From positions 62,001 through 126,000 of the forward strand of contig CAZOOP010000003.1 in the NCBI GenBank assembly GCA_964581465.1: DNA of 64,000 nt. Direction: 5' to 3'. Below the pieces are notes generated by a model. That model saw only the letters and a list, made by a program, of their open reading frames with translations, searched no databases and had not been told where the DNA came from. Shown here piece after piece: positions 7,796-18,994 of this stretch (position 1 is its first letter; each line of letters begins with the position of its first letter). The DNA is from WJMB01 sp964581465. Its GTDB lineage: Bacteria; RBG-13-66-14. The translations under genes were made by a program, and so were the position numbers.

Positions 7796-10700
7796 AGAAC
7801 AGCGACCCGCCGCCGACATCACGCGCAGCGTGGTGGTCTCCGCCGGAGCGGGCTCGGGCAAGACCCGGGTGCTGACGGTGCGCTACCTCAAGCTGATCGC
7901 CGCCGGTGTGTCGCCCGCCGCCGTCGTGGCGATGACCTTCTCTCGCAAGGCCGCCGCCGAGCTGCGCCAGCGCGTCGACCGCGCCCTGAGCCGGGCCTAC
8001 CAGAGCGGCCGCCTTGACGGCGAGAGCCTGGACGAGGCCGCGCGCCGCCGCCTCTTCGCGGCCCGCACCCGCTTGGGCGAGGGGCACATCGGCACCATCC
8101 ACTCCTTCTGCCAGGGCGTCCTGACGACGGAACCGACGCTGATCCCGGACCGCCCCGGCTTCACCGTCCTCGATCAGACCAGCCTCGATAGCCTGTTGGG
8201 CGAGGCTTTGGCCCGGGCCGCCGGTGCTTCCGACCCCCTGGCCGGCACCCTGGCCCGCCTGCGCGCCGCCGGGTTGCCCCGCTACCGTATCGACAAGGCG
8301 ACCCGGGAGCTGCTCCCGCGCCGCTGGGAGATCGACGAGGTACGGCGAACCCGACGCCGGGGCGACGCCGAGCTCGTCAAGCTCGTCGCCCAGAGCCGTC
8401 GCGAGATGGTCGAGGAGTTTTTCGCCCTGCTGGAGACCACCCCGGAGGAGATCGGCGACCGCCTGGACGAGCTGGTCGCCGACGTCGAGGTGACCGAGCG
8501 CCTCGGCGGCAAGGAGCTCGACGGTCGCAACGCCCTGGAGCTCTTCCACGAGCTGCGCCGGATCCTGCTCGAGCTGAGTCGGGGTCCCGGCGGCTTCGCC
8601 GACCTAGACGCTGATGACCTGACCCTGCTGCGCACGGTCAAGAGCCCCTCGGGTGTAACCAAGAGCCACCTCCACGGCTGGAACGTCTTCAGTTTGGTCA
8701 AGAACGCCGTAAAATCCTATGAAAGCTGCCTCGGCGTTGATCTCTACGGTCTGGAGCGACGGGCCGCCGAGTTGACCGATGTCTTCCTCGACTGGCTCGA
8801 CGAGGTCGACGACGAGTTCAGGCGCCTCAAGGTGCGGCGTCGCGGTGCCGACTACCAAGACCTGCTGGAGCTGACCGCCGCCGGACTGACCGAGGACGGG
8901 GACCTGGTCCGAGGGCTGCGCGGGCGTTACCGGCACTTTCTCATCGACGAGTTCCAGGACACCGACCCCCGCCAGTGGGAGATCATCCGCGCCCTGGCGC
9001 TGCCACCCGACGAAGGGCGGACCCTGTTCATCGTCGGCGATCGCAAGCAGTCGATCTACGGCTTCCGCGGCGGCGACAACACGGTCTTCCGTCGCGCCGC
9101 CGCCGAGGTTCGGGCCGCCGGCGGAGCCGTGCTGAGCCTCGACGACAACTACCGCTCTGCTCCGGCGGTGCTGGACTTCGTCAATCCCCTCTTCGAAGAA
9201 CTCTTCGGCGCCGACAAAGCCCTGCTGGCCGCGGACCCGGAGAACTCAACCGCCGTGGAGCCCCAGGCGATGAACCATCGTCGGGCCGTCGAGGGGTCCG
9301 GCGGCGTGCTCTTCCTGCAGCCCGCCGAGGTCAAGGATAGGCTGCTCGACAAACTCGACGAAGCGCTGCTCTGCGGCCGGGGGCTGGTCGAGCTGCTCGA
9401 GGGTCGCCTGGCTGGCGTCCCCGCCCCCGCGAATCACCCCGACGAGTGGGTTCGTCGCGGTGAGCGACCCCTGGTGGGGGTGTTGGGGCGCACCCGCGAG
9501 AAGCTGAGCCTGATCGCCGCCGCCCTGGATCATCTGGGCCGGGGTTCCGACTACGCCCTGCTACGCGGCGGCGGGCTCTTCGCCGGGGCCGAGGCCGACT
9601 GGCTGCGCGCCGCTCTGGGCGCCCTCGTCGATCCCCGCGACGGCGTCCAGTTGGCCGCCCTGGCCCTCTCACCCCTGGGCGGACTGGACTACGACGACCT
9701 GCTGCGTTTGCGGCGCCGGGCCGACGAGCTCGGCCGCCCCTGGAGCGCCCTGCTCTGGGGTTCGGCTGACGGCGCCGTGGCCGGGTTGGGGCGGCGCATC
9801 GAACTGCTGCGCGGGCGCCTGCGACGCTGGCGACGCTCCGCCGGGCTGACCAGCGGCTCGCGGCTGATCGCCGAGCTCTACCGCGAGAGCGCCGTTGGTT
9901 CGGCGCTGAGACGCGTCGGTCAGCCGGACCGTTGGCGTCGGCTGGAGCACCTGCTGGAGCTCGTTCGCGCCCAGGAGCGCCTAGGGGTCCTCGGCGGTCC
10001 GCTGGACACCCTGACCTGGCTGCGCGACAACGAGGACTCCCGGGATATCGAAGAACCTCTCGACGCCGGCGAGCCGATCGTGCTGCTGACCATCCACGCC
10101 GCCAAGGGGCTGGAGTTCCCCGTGGTGCTGCTGCCCTTCCTCGACGCCAAAACCTCCGCGCCCTCCTGGGACCACGTCCTGGCCCGGGATCGGAACGGCC
10201 GCCGTCGGCTGCGACTGCCCGTGCGGGCCGAGGAGCCGCCCTATTCGGCCACGCTGACGCCGCTGAGTCGTGAGTTGCGTAACCGGGTCGAGCTGCGGGA
10301 GACCCTGGAGGCCAAGCGCCTGTTCTACGTCGCCTGCACCCGGGCCGAGGACCACCTGATCCTGGTGCGCGGTGATAAGAAGGAGAAGCCAAATCTGCGC
10401 GGAGAGGAGTGCGGCAAGCAGCCCCTGCGCTGGATCAACGCCCGCGTCGGCTTCGCCGACGGCGAGGCCCGCCTGAAGGGCGATCTCGTCGGTCGCGTCT
10501 GGACGCCCGCCGACGAGATTACCTCCATCCAAAACGACACGGCTTCCGCCACGGCGGCCGTCGACACCTCGCTGACGGCGCCGCTGAGCGTGCCCGACCC
10601 CCTGCCCGTCGGCCCCTCGGTCCTGGGCGAGCTGCGGCGCTGCCCCCGGCTGTTCTACCTGCGCCGGGTGCTCAAGCTGTCCTCGCCGCCGCGACGTCGA

Positions 10701-11435
10701 GCCGAGCCCGGTGAGGCCTGGACCGAGGACGGCGGTGGTCGAGGCGGCGGTCGAGGCGGCGCCTTCGGCGGCGCCCTGCACCACCTGATTTCGCTGAGCG
10801 ACGGTCGGCCGCTCCCGGCCCCGGAGCTGGAAAACCTGCTGGCCGACTACGTCCACAGCGTCGCCGAGGACACCGATGATCCCGAGTCGGCGGCCTGGCT
10901 CGGCCAACCCGGCGCCGCCGTCCGCGAGACGCTCACCGGGCACCTGACGCGTCTGGACGGTATGGAGTCCTGGCGGCGGATCCGCGACGCCGCCCCGCGC
11001 TACGAGGTTCCGCTGCGAGTCGAGGTTGACGGCTGCCTGGTGATGGGCTATATCGACTGCATGACCACCGAAACAGCCGAACTGGGGATCTACGACTTCA
11101 AGTCCACCGTCGTCGATCGGCCCCTGGGAGAGCTCGGCGCTCACCATGGCTACGACTTGCAGCTCGGGGTCTACGCCCTGGCCGCCGGGCGCCTCTTCTC
11201 AACTCCCGTCACCGAGTTGGGATTGCTCTACACCGCCCCGGAGGGCGGCTACCAGCCCCTGGAGGTCGAGGCCGCCGCCGAGAGCGCCCACGAGGCCCTC
11301 GGGCGCGCCGCGAGTCTGGCCCGCACGCCCTTCGCCGAGGTGCCCCGGGGCGCTGAGGAGGCCTGCCGGGACTGTCCCTTCGTCCGTCTCTGCTTTGGCC
11401 TGGACGGCGGCTTGAACGATCTATCCACTGAATAG
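7773..11435 (+). CDS. addA: AddA helicase-nuclease subunit
   Basis: 1220 residues. UvrD/RecB-type superfamily 1 helicase: Walker A SAGAGSGKT (23-31), MTFSRKAAAELRQRV, Walker B LIDEFQDTDPRQW, FIVGDRKQSIYGFRGG, and TIHAAKGLEFPVVLLP (motif V). The C-terminal PD-(D/E)XK nuclease has GYIDCM and IYDFKST. Unusually, C957 (RRCPRLFYL), C1198, C1201 and C1207 (CRDCPFVRLC) reproduce the four-cysteine iron-staple signature normally associated with AddB. I chose ATG 7773 because GGGAGG lies about 9 nt upstream; a longer in-frame start at 7743 has no such site. Followed by a convergent terminator. Confidence 0.88.
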   Translation: MGELALSREQRPAADITRSVVVSAGAGSGKTRVLTVRYLKLIAAGVSPAAVVAMTFSRKAAAELRQRVDRALSRAYQSGRLDGESLDEAARRRLFAARTRLGEGHIGTIHSFCQGVLTTEPTLIPDRPGFTVLDQTSLDSLLGEALARAAGASDPLAGTLARLRAAGLPRYRIDKATRELLPRRWEIDEVRRTRRRGDAELVKLVAQSRREMVEEFFALLETTPEEIGDRLDELVADVEVTERLGGKELDGRNALELFHELRRILLELSRGPGGFADLDADDLTLLRTVKSPSGVTKSHLHGWNVFSLVKNAVKSYESCLGVDLYGLERRAAELTDVFLDWLDEVDDEFRRLKVRRRGADYQDLLELTAAGLTEDGDLVRGLRGRYRHFLIDEFQDTDPRQWEIIRALALPPDEGRTLFIVGDRKQSIYGFRGGDNTVFRRAAAEVRAAGGAVLSLDDNYRSAPAVLDFVNPLFEELFGADKALLAADPENSTAVEPQAMNHRRAVEGSGGVLFLQPAEVKDRLLDKLDEALLCGRGLVELLEGRLAGVPAPANHPDEWVRRGERPLVGVLGRTREKLSLIAAALDHLGRGSDYALLRGGGLFAGAEADWLRAALGALVDPRDGVQLAALALSPLGGLDYDDLLRLRRRADELGRPWSALLWGSADGAVAGLGRRIELLRGRLRRWRRSAGLTSGSRLIAELYRESAVGSALRRVGQPDRWRRLEHLLELVRAQERLGVLGGPLDTLTWLRDNEDSRDIEEPLDAGEPIVLLTIHAAKGLEFPVVLLPFLDAKTSAPSWDHVLARDRNGRRRLRLPVRAEEPPYSATLTPLSRELRNRVELRETLEAKRLFYVACTRAEDHLILVRGDKKEKPNLRGEECGKQPLRWINARVGFADGEARLKGDLVGRVWTPADEITSIQNDTASATAAVDTSLTAPLSVPDPLPVGPSVLGELRRCPRLFYLRRVLKLSSPPRRRAEPGEAWTEDGGGRGGGRGGAFGGALHHLISLSDGRPLPAPELENLLADYVHSVAEDTDDPESAAWLGQPGAAVRETLTGHLTRLDGMESWRRIRDAAPRYEVPLRVEVDGCLVMGYIDCMTTETAELGIYDFKSTVVDRPLGELGAHHGYDLQLGVYALAAGRLFSTPVTELGLLYTAPEGGYQPLEVEAAAESAHEALGRAASLARTPFAEVPRGAEEACRDCPFVRLCFGLDGGLNDLSTE

Positions 11436-11487
11436 TAGCTCGATGGTATCGACAGCCGGGAGCCTGAGGGCGGGATTGGTGGAAGAA

Positions 11488-11519
11488 AACCAAGGGACGG
11501 CCGGAGCCGTCCCTTGGTT
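11488..11519. terminator. Bidirectional terminator between addA and the SHOCT operon
   Basis: Perfect 14-bp stem (AACCAAGGGACGGC, 4-nt loop). On the minus strand it runs into TTTTC, so it best serves the minus-strand operon; on the plus strand the tail is only GTTGTA-like. Confidence 0.85.
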
Positions 11520-11547
11520 GTACCGGGTTCAGGAACCACCGCGCCGA

Positions 11548-11928
11548 TTATTCCAGATAAATCTCGACGTCGGTGACAGTGCCGGTATCCTCGTCGACCT
11601 GGTGCACCTCGACGATGTTGCCCGTCGCCTCGGTCTCGACGAGCTTGATGATCTCGTCGAAGTCGATGTCCAGAGGCTTGCCGTTGACCTCGAGGTCCTT
11701 GGGGATGAACATCTTGGCGATCTTGGCCAGACCGATGGGCAGGCGGATGTTGACATTGGTGTTATCGCCCTGGTGGACCTTGACGATGAGGAACTTGTTG
11801 GAGGCTCCGACGCCGCTCTCGGTCGCTTCGGCCTTCTCGGCGGCGGACATCAGCTTTTCGGCCTCTTCGGCGGAAATCGTACCCTCGACGACCATGTCGA
11901 GTATCTTCTTGCGCTCTTCGGCTTGCAT
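11548..11928 (-). CDS. SHOCT-like domain protein
   Basis: 126 residues. Begins with ERKKILDMVVEGTISAEEAE, the short helical SHOCT-like motif found at the start of YvlB/DUF4097-type proteins and at the end of DUF2089 proteins. The remaining ~90 residues are beta-rich (KFLIVKVHQGDNTNVNIRLP, then KDLEVNGKPLDIDFDEIIKL) without a membrane segment. Probably an oligomerising or adaptor module. Third gene of an operon headed by a DUF2089 regulator that carries the same helical motif at its C-terminus, so the proteins may interact through it (inference). No known enzymatic residues. Confidence 0.72.
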   Translation of the reverse strand: MQAEERKKILDMVVEGTISAEEAEKLMSAAEKAEATESGVGASNKFLIVKVHQGDNTNVNIRLPIGLAKIAKMFIPKDLEVNGKPLDIDFDEIIKLVETEATGNIVEVHQVDEDTGTVTDVEIYLE

Positions 11929-11956
11929 CGATGTTCTCCTTGTTCAAGCCCCAGGG

Positions 11957-12133
11957 CTAAAGCCCCGGGGGGCGTTGTGCCGGCTCTTCGCCGGTGAGCC
12001 AGATGTGGCCCTCCGGATCATCGAAACCGTCGTCGGCTCCGAGCTTGCTTAGTTTGTCTTCGTCGCCGCCGTCGAGCTCCAGGGGCAGGCGCAGGGTCAG
12101 GGTGACGACGAGTTCGGCGTTTCGCTGGTTCAT
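11957..12133 (-). CDS. Small acidic protein of the DUF2089 operon
   Basis: 58 residues starting MNQRNAELVVTLTLRLPLEL and rich in Asp, Glu and Gly afterwards. The start is supported by GGGAGGCGG shortly upstream, and the gene sits 28 bp before the SHOCT gene on the same strand. The N-terminal half could be one beta hairpin similar to the strand pattern of the SHOCT neighbour. I do not recognise a family. Confidence 0.5.
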   Translation of the reverse strand: MNQRNAELVVTLTLRLPLELDGGDEDKLSKLGADDGFDDPEGHIWLTGEEPAQRPPGL

Positions 12134-12258
12134 CTTCCGCCTCCCGACTGGTTCGGGGGAGCTGGGATCGGTTTTTCGTTTCGAATCGGCGGGCCGGGTA
12201 GTGCTGGCGGTTGACCACACCCCCGGCTTGAGGTAGTCTACTAGGCGTTGTTCGCGGC

Positions 12259-12648
12259 TCAGTCGTTGAGATCGCGCAGGAGCTTGGCGGCCTCGTCGGC
12301 GGAGAGTTCGCCGGCGGCCAGGCGGTCGAGGACTTTGGCCCGCTGGGCGGCCAGCTTTTCGGGGTCGCGGCCGGGCAGGCGCTGTTTGAGCCCCAGGTCC
12401 TCGGCCAGCTCGGCCAGGCGCTTCTTGACCGTGGGGTAGCTGACCCCGAGGACGCCCTCGAGCTCCTTTAGGCTGCCTCCCACCGCGACGAAGCTCTTCA
12501 AGAGAGCCCGTTTCTCGACGTCCAGGCTGCAGAAATCACAGGGGCTGAAGTCGCCCCGGACGGTGGTCCGGCAGGACTTGCAGTGGAACTCGCTGACGCT
12601 GAGGCCGTGTCCGCAGACGGGACAGCGGTGGGGCATGGGATAGGGCAT
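12259..12648 (-). CDS. DUF2089 zinc-ribbon/HTH regulator
   Basis: 129 residues. Three CxxC pairs (C9/C12, C23/C26, C37/C40) make a zinc-ribbon region. They are followed by a helix-turn-helix-like segment, KELEGVLGVSYPTVKKRLAE, and a C-terminal SHOCT-like helix pair LDRLAAGELSADEAAKLLRD. This is the DUF2089 architecture; members are thought to be transcription regulators, often beside SHOCT/YvlB proteins as here. GGAG lies 8 nt before the ATG. Transcribed from a near-consensus promoter about 250 nt upstream, leaving an unusually long leader. Confidence 0.85.
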   Translation of the reverse strand: MPYPMPHRCPVCGHGLSVSEFHCKSCRTTVRGDFSPCDFCSLDVEKRALLKSFVAVGGSLKELEGVLGVSYPTVKKRLAELAEDLGLKQRLPGRDPEKLAAQRAKVLDRLAAGELSADEAAKLLRDLND

Positions 12649-12892
12649 CGGTCGCTCCGCTTCTCGTTGGATGTTGGTATTCGCAGATATCGTTCGGTGG
12701 AAGTCATTGTTCGGTCAAACCAGGGATCGCGGCGAGTCGTGTCGCTGTCGACGAAGGGGCGGTGCGTCTTTTCACCCGAGTGCCACCGCTGATCCGGCGC
12801 CAGGCATCGCCGATTGCGAAGAGTTGTCACCCCGCTCGCTTTCCATCCCCGGCAATATTTCCGTCACCCTGTCCTCCCCCAAGGACATCTAT

Positions 12893-12921
12893 AGTATAGC
12901 CGGCTCGATTGAGTATGTCAA
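12893..12921 (-). promoter_or_regulatory. Near-consensus sigma-70 promoter of the DUF2089 operon
   Basis: On the minus strand TTGACA, 17-nt spacer, TATACT. Predicted start near 12886, which gives a leader of about 240 nt before the DUF2089 ATG. Confidence 0.8.
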
Positions 12922-12973
12922 GGCGGGGTTCATAAAAGTTTAACCATAGCTTAATTTATTTGAAAGCAGGCCG

Positions 12974-13642
12974 ATGGGTTGGGCGTTGATCGTAGCCAGC
13001 CGCAACTCGAAAAAACTCGCCGAGCTGCGCGAACTGCTCTCCCCGCGAGGTTATTCTTTGGTCTCGCTGCGAGAGCTGGACCCGCAGGGGCGCCTCGAGA
13101 TCGCCGAGACGGGGCGGACCTTCCGCGAGAACGCGCTGATCAAGGCCCGCGCAGCGGCCCGCGCCTTCGAAAGCCCGGCGGTGGGCGAGGATTCGGGATT
13201 AAGCGTGGTGCCCCTGGGCGGCGCGCCGGGAGTCTACAGCGCCCGCTTCCACCGCCTGACCACGGCGGAGCTGCGCGGTCTATACAACGCCTACCCCGGC
13301 GGCGTGCCCCTGATCGCCGACGACCTGGACCCGGACCGGCTCAACAACGTCCGACTGCTGGCCGAGCTCGAGGGGTCCAAGGATCGCCGGGCCTTCTACA
13401 CCTGCGCCCTGGCCCTGGTCGACGCCGCCGGCAAGGCGCTCTTCACCACCCGGGGCGAGGTCCACGGCCGCCTCGGTGACCGCTGGTCCGGCAGCGGCGG
13501 CTTCGGCTACGACCCGCTCTTCCACCCCGAGGACTCGCGCTTGACCTATGGCGAGCTGCCCCCGGAGGCCAAGCGGGCCACCAGCCACCGCAGCCGAGCG
13601 CTTAGACGATTTCTGGCCTACCTGGACGAGGTCCGGCGCTGA
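12974..13642 (+). CDS. rdgB: XTP/dITP pyrophosphatase (HAM1/RdgB family)
   Basis: 222 residues. Hydrolyses non-canonical purine nucleoside triphosphates (XTP, dITP) to monophosphates and keeps them out of DNA. Family motifs: LIVASRNSKKLAEL (substrate-binding S/TxNxxK variant), TFRENALIKARAAA, VGEDSGLSVVPLGGAPGVYS, GSGGFGYDPLFHP and the C-terminal SHRSRALRRF. Length is slightly above the usual ~200. Divergent from the DUF2089 operon. A weak plus-strand promoter (TTGAGT, 17 nt, ATAAAA at 12909-12937) overlaps the minus-strand one. Confidence 0.9.
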   Translation: MGWALIVASRNSKKLAELRELLSPRGYSLVSLRELDPQGRLEIAETGRTFRENALIKARAAARAFESPAVGEDSGLSVVPLGGAPGVYSARFHRLTTAELRGLYNAYPGGVPLIADDLDPDRLNNVRLLAELEGSKDRRAFYTCALALVDAAGKALFTTRGEVHGRLGDRWSGSGGFGYDPLFHPEDSRLTYGELPPEAKRATSHRSRALRRFLAYLDEVRR

Positions 13643-14017
13643 GCTGGTTTCATCGCGGCGTCGACTCGGCCGAACTCGGGTCGCTCCTCGTCATTGCATA
13701 TGCGCCGAGCACGGTCGTGTTCCTCCCTCAAGGACGCTGATCACCGCGAACACGCCCTTCCGTTACCACCCCAGCGGTGCTTGCTTCTTCTCGTGACGCT
13801 TGACCGATACGGTTGATAAACACGACGGAAGGTGTTCCCCAGCCGACTCTCACCGCCCGACTTGCGATGACCTGCGACGAACTGTCGAGCGCGATAAGGG
13901 CAAATCAGCGCTCATTGCCGATCCCATCGGGCGATCCCGATTACGACCATTGAGTGTTCCCGGAGTGGTCCATCAACAATCACTCCAACTCCTCCCCGAT
14001 CCCTCGGTTGAGGTCCG
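13643..14017. other. Intergenic, nothing recognised
   Basis: About 375 bases between rdgB and the LptE-like gene. Short open frames here have no ribosome site or recognisable translation; no strong hairpin with a U-run seen. Confidence 0.5.
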
Positions 14018-14542
14018 ATGATGGAAGCCAATCTCGTCAAGCATCTACCGGCAGCGGCCGTTCCGCTCATCCTGGCTCTCCTCGGCGGCTGCCGCTACAC
14101 CTTTACCCCCAACCTGCCGCCGGGGATCGAAACCGTCGCCGTGCCCGTTTTCGATAATCGCACCTTCACCTACGGCATCGAACAAGAGCTGACCCAGGCG
14201 GTCATCGAGGAGCTGCTGACCAACTCGCCCCTGGGGGTCGAGGACGAGGACGAGGCCGACGCCCTGCTGGTGGTCAGCATCGAGCGCTACTACACCCAGG
14301 CCAAATCCTACGACGTCGACGAGAGCGTCAAAGAGCGCCAGTTGACCGTCGAAATCGAGCTGACCTTCCGCGACCTGGCCGACAAGCGGGACCTCTGGCA
14401 CGAGCCGGTGCTGCGCGAGCAGGTTGATTACTTCGACGTCGACCTCGCCGGTCAGCCCGCCGAATCCGAGGCCGAGGCCTACAGCCGCTTGGTCGAACTG
14501 CTGGCCGAGCGCATCGTCAATCGCATCGTCGAGGGGTACTAG
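14018..14542 (+). CDS. LptE-like LPS-assembly lipoprotein
   Basis: 174 residues. Signal peptide with lipobox LLGGC, then the mature protein YTFTPNLPPGIETVAVPVFD, the opening pattern of LptE-type proteins (a conserved strand followed by NRTF and an amphipathic helix IEQELTQAVIEELLT). LptE plugs the LptD pore in the outer membrane. The body (ADALLVVSIERYYTQ, RQLTVEIELTFRDLA) alternates as expected for the family. Two adjacent ATGs exist (14018, 14021); GAGG is 4 or 7 nt away respectively. lptA and lptB lie at the other end of the window; lptD is not seen. Confidence 0.68.
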   Translation: MMEANLVKHLPAAAVPLILALLGGCRYTFTPNLPPGIETVAVPVFDNRTFTYGIEQELTQAVIEELLTNSPLGVEDEDEADALLVVSIERYYTQAKSYDVDESVKERQLTVEIELTFRDLADKRDLWHEPVLREQVDYFDVDLAGQPAESEAEAYSRLVELLAERIVNRIVEGY

Positions 14543-14581
14543 CCCCGCCGCCGTCTCGGCCGGGTATCATCAGCACCCACG

Positions 14582-14707
14582 GCCCGGCGGCTTTGGCACG
14601 TTTCTTGCTATGCGCTCGCCACGCCGTCGCCATGGGCGAGCTGTTGAGCCTGCGAAAGCCATCTCGTCTTGAAAGGTTTTGCAAGAAACGTGCCAAAGCC
14701 GCCGGGC
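14582..14707. repeat. Dispersed inverted repeat R1, copy 2
   Basis: 27-bp perfect arms (14582-14608, 14681-14707) and the longest loop of the set, 72 nt. Inner stem has the GGCTTTGGCACG variant shared with copy 1, but the outer stem differs, with pairing kept. Confidence 0.92.
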
Positions 14708-14815
14708 GGGCCGTGAACCCCAGGACGTCTTCGGCCCGGCCGAGTCGGCGGCGGGGAGTGACCATCAACCTCAGACAAGCCTCCTTTCATGATGATCAGG
14801 GGATCGAGAACCACC

Positions 14816-17431
<2,616 letters not shown>

Positions 17432-17444
17432 AGCTTCACCTCAC

Positions 17445-17469
17445 AAAGAGGTCCCGGCGAGACCTTTTT
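17445..17469 (+). terminator. Rho-independent terminator of alaS
   Basis: AAAGAGGTC / GACCTTTTT stem of 9 bp (one G-U) around CCGGCGA, ending in five T, 14 nt after the alaS stop. Confidence 0.82.
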
Positions 17470-17505
17470 GTACCGCTAGTTAACCGCTTGACCTCGGGGA
17501 ACACT

Positions 17506-17600
17506 CGACGCGAGGCGTTGGCACGTTTCTTGCCCAAGGGGGGCTGGCTAATCAGTTCCAGCGTCCGCCTCCGCAAGAAACGTGCCAACGCCTCGCGTCG
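17506..17600. repeat. Dispersed inverted repeat R1, copy 3
   Basis: Longest arms: 28-bp perfect (17506-17533, 17573-17600), 39-nt loop. Inner stem is the GGCGTTGGCACG variant. Lies after a bona fide terminator, so it is not needed to end alaS transcription. Its loop is related to that of copy 6 in reverse orientation. Confidence 0.92.
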
Positions 17601-17750
17601 TGCGTCCTTTACAAAGGGAATATCACAAGATATTGGACCATCATATATAATCATAGAGAGATGCAACTAGTAGGGAGCCTCGAAAAAGAGCCGGCGGAAG
17701 TCGTCAACTCGTGAGCCCGCTTAGCTGGAACAGGTTCTAAATCATACAAG

Positions 17751-18703
17751 GCATCAGGTAACCTGATCGGACCAGTTGGGCGGTGTATCCGCAGGTAGTC
17801 GAGACAGTTTTTGTCGTCGCGGTGGCTGAATATGAGCGGCCTTTCTCTGATATTTCTCTGATAGAGAGCCTGTCGTTGCGTATGAAGCCGCCGTTGTAGG
17901 CTTTTTGCATAGCCTCGGGAGCTCTCTGGGCCGTTGATACGCACCTCGCCATCGACCAGGGGTTGTCGTGGTTGATGCGTTTGTAATGTATCCCTGTTGA
18001 GCAACAGGCTGTTATCGGCCTTCCAGCCGTCGGTGTTGACGATCTATTCCACCTTGAGCATTTCCAGCGCGGCAAGGCCGTGCTCCCATTTGGATTCGGT
18101 GTGTATATATCCTGCCATATCTGATGCATATTTGCTTTCCATCGGCCAACTTATAGTTATTCTTAGGGATAATCACCAGAAACTGAACCAAGTATTGGCA
18201 ATTGGTATTAGCAATTCGTATTGGCAATTGGTGAAAGACGCCCTGAGGCGAGGGGCTGGTAAACACCCGCGGCGTGTGGTCAACCAGCGAAGGCGAATAA
18301 CGACCTGTGTTGCTAAAGCGAGCAATGGAGCGTCATCAGCAGGTCCTCACTCACAGCCTGGTTGGTTGCTGATGCCGAACCAACAGCCTTCGGCTTCCGG
18401 GGGTACTCAATGGAAGCCCAGGTACATCACCACCTGCGCTGAAAAGACAATGCAGAGGGATGACAATGCCGGCGAGGGTGAACTATAAAGCAACCAATGA
18501 CAGTCTATTAGCTGGACGAGTCGGTTCAGGTGCGAGTGATGATCCCTAATCTCATGGTTGCATTTTGGGCGACTGATGTGCCGGTCGGTTGCTCGGTTTT
18601 CCGCCACATTTGAGAACCTTTCTTGTGACAGAGCATCACAGCCCATCACGTATGTTAACAACGCGTTACATACAGGTAGCGGTCCGAACACGGTATACGA
18701 TAC
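17751..18703 (-). mobile_element. Dead IS1595-like element, copy A
   Basis: About 0.95 kb, similar over nearly its whole length (by eye well above 80%) to 47318-48242 in the opposite orientation. On the minus strand the lower half translates, with stops and frameshifts, into IVNTDGWKADN, VDGEVRINGPESSRGYAK and FSHRDDKNCLDYLR. These match the order of the IS1595/ISXO2 transposase C-terminus (TDxWKxY, HINGIExFWGYAKRRL, FRFNHRDDNL). The DDE residues can be traced but no continuous frame exists. The upper half is AT-richer and shows no gene. No clear terminal inverted repeats or target duplication seen. Confidence 0.7.
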
Positions 18704-18932
18704 CTCATGCAATAGTCTGCTATTAGCATATCACCGACTATCAATACTACAAATTTTGGCGGGACCAACAGCCTCCGGCTTCGCACAGCACTAAACACAA
18801 GGCGAGGTTTATTGCCACAAATCGATAGCATGACAATGGCTGAAGTATGAGCTATAAAGCATTGAATGGCATCTATTAGCTGGAAGTACCGGTCCATAAA
18901 CGACTGATAATCCCTTGTACAGTAAGCAATGC

Positions 18933-18957
18933 AAAAACGCCGGGCTTCCCGGCGTTT
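18933..18957 (-). terminator. Rho-independent terminator of the MoxR gene
   Basis: On the minus strand a 9-10 bp stem AACGCCGGG / CCCGGCGTT with a 3-nt loop and five T following, 38 nt after the stop. Confidence 0.88.
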
Positions 18958-18994
18958 GTTGGTTCCGCTTACAATGGTCTGGGTCTCCGCGGGC

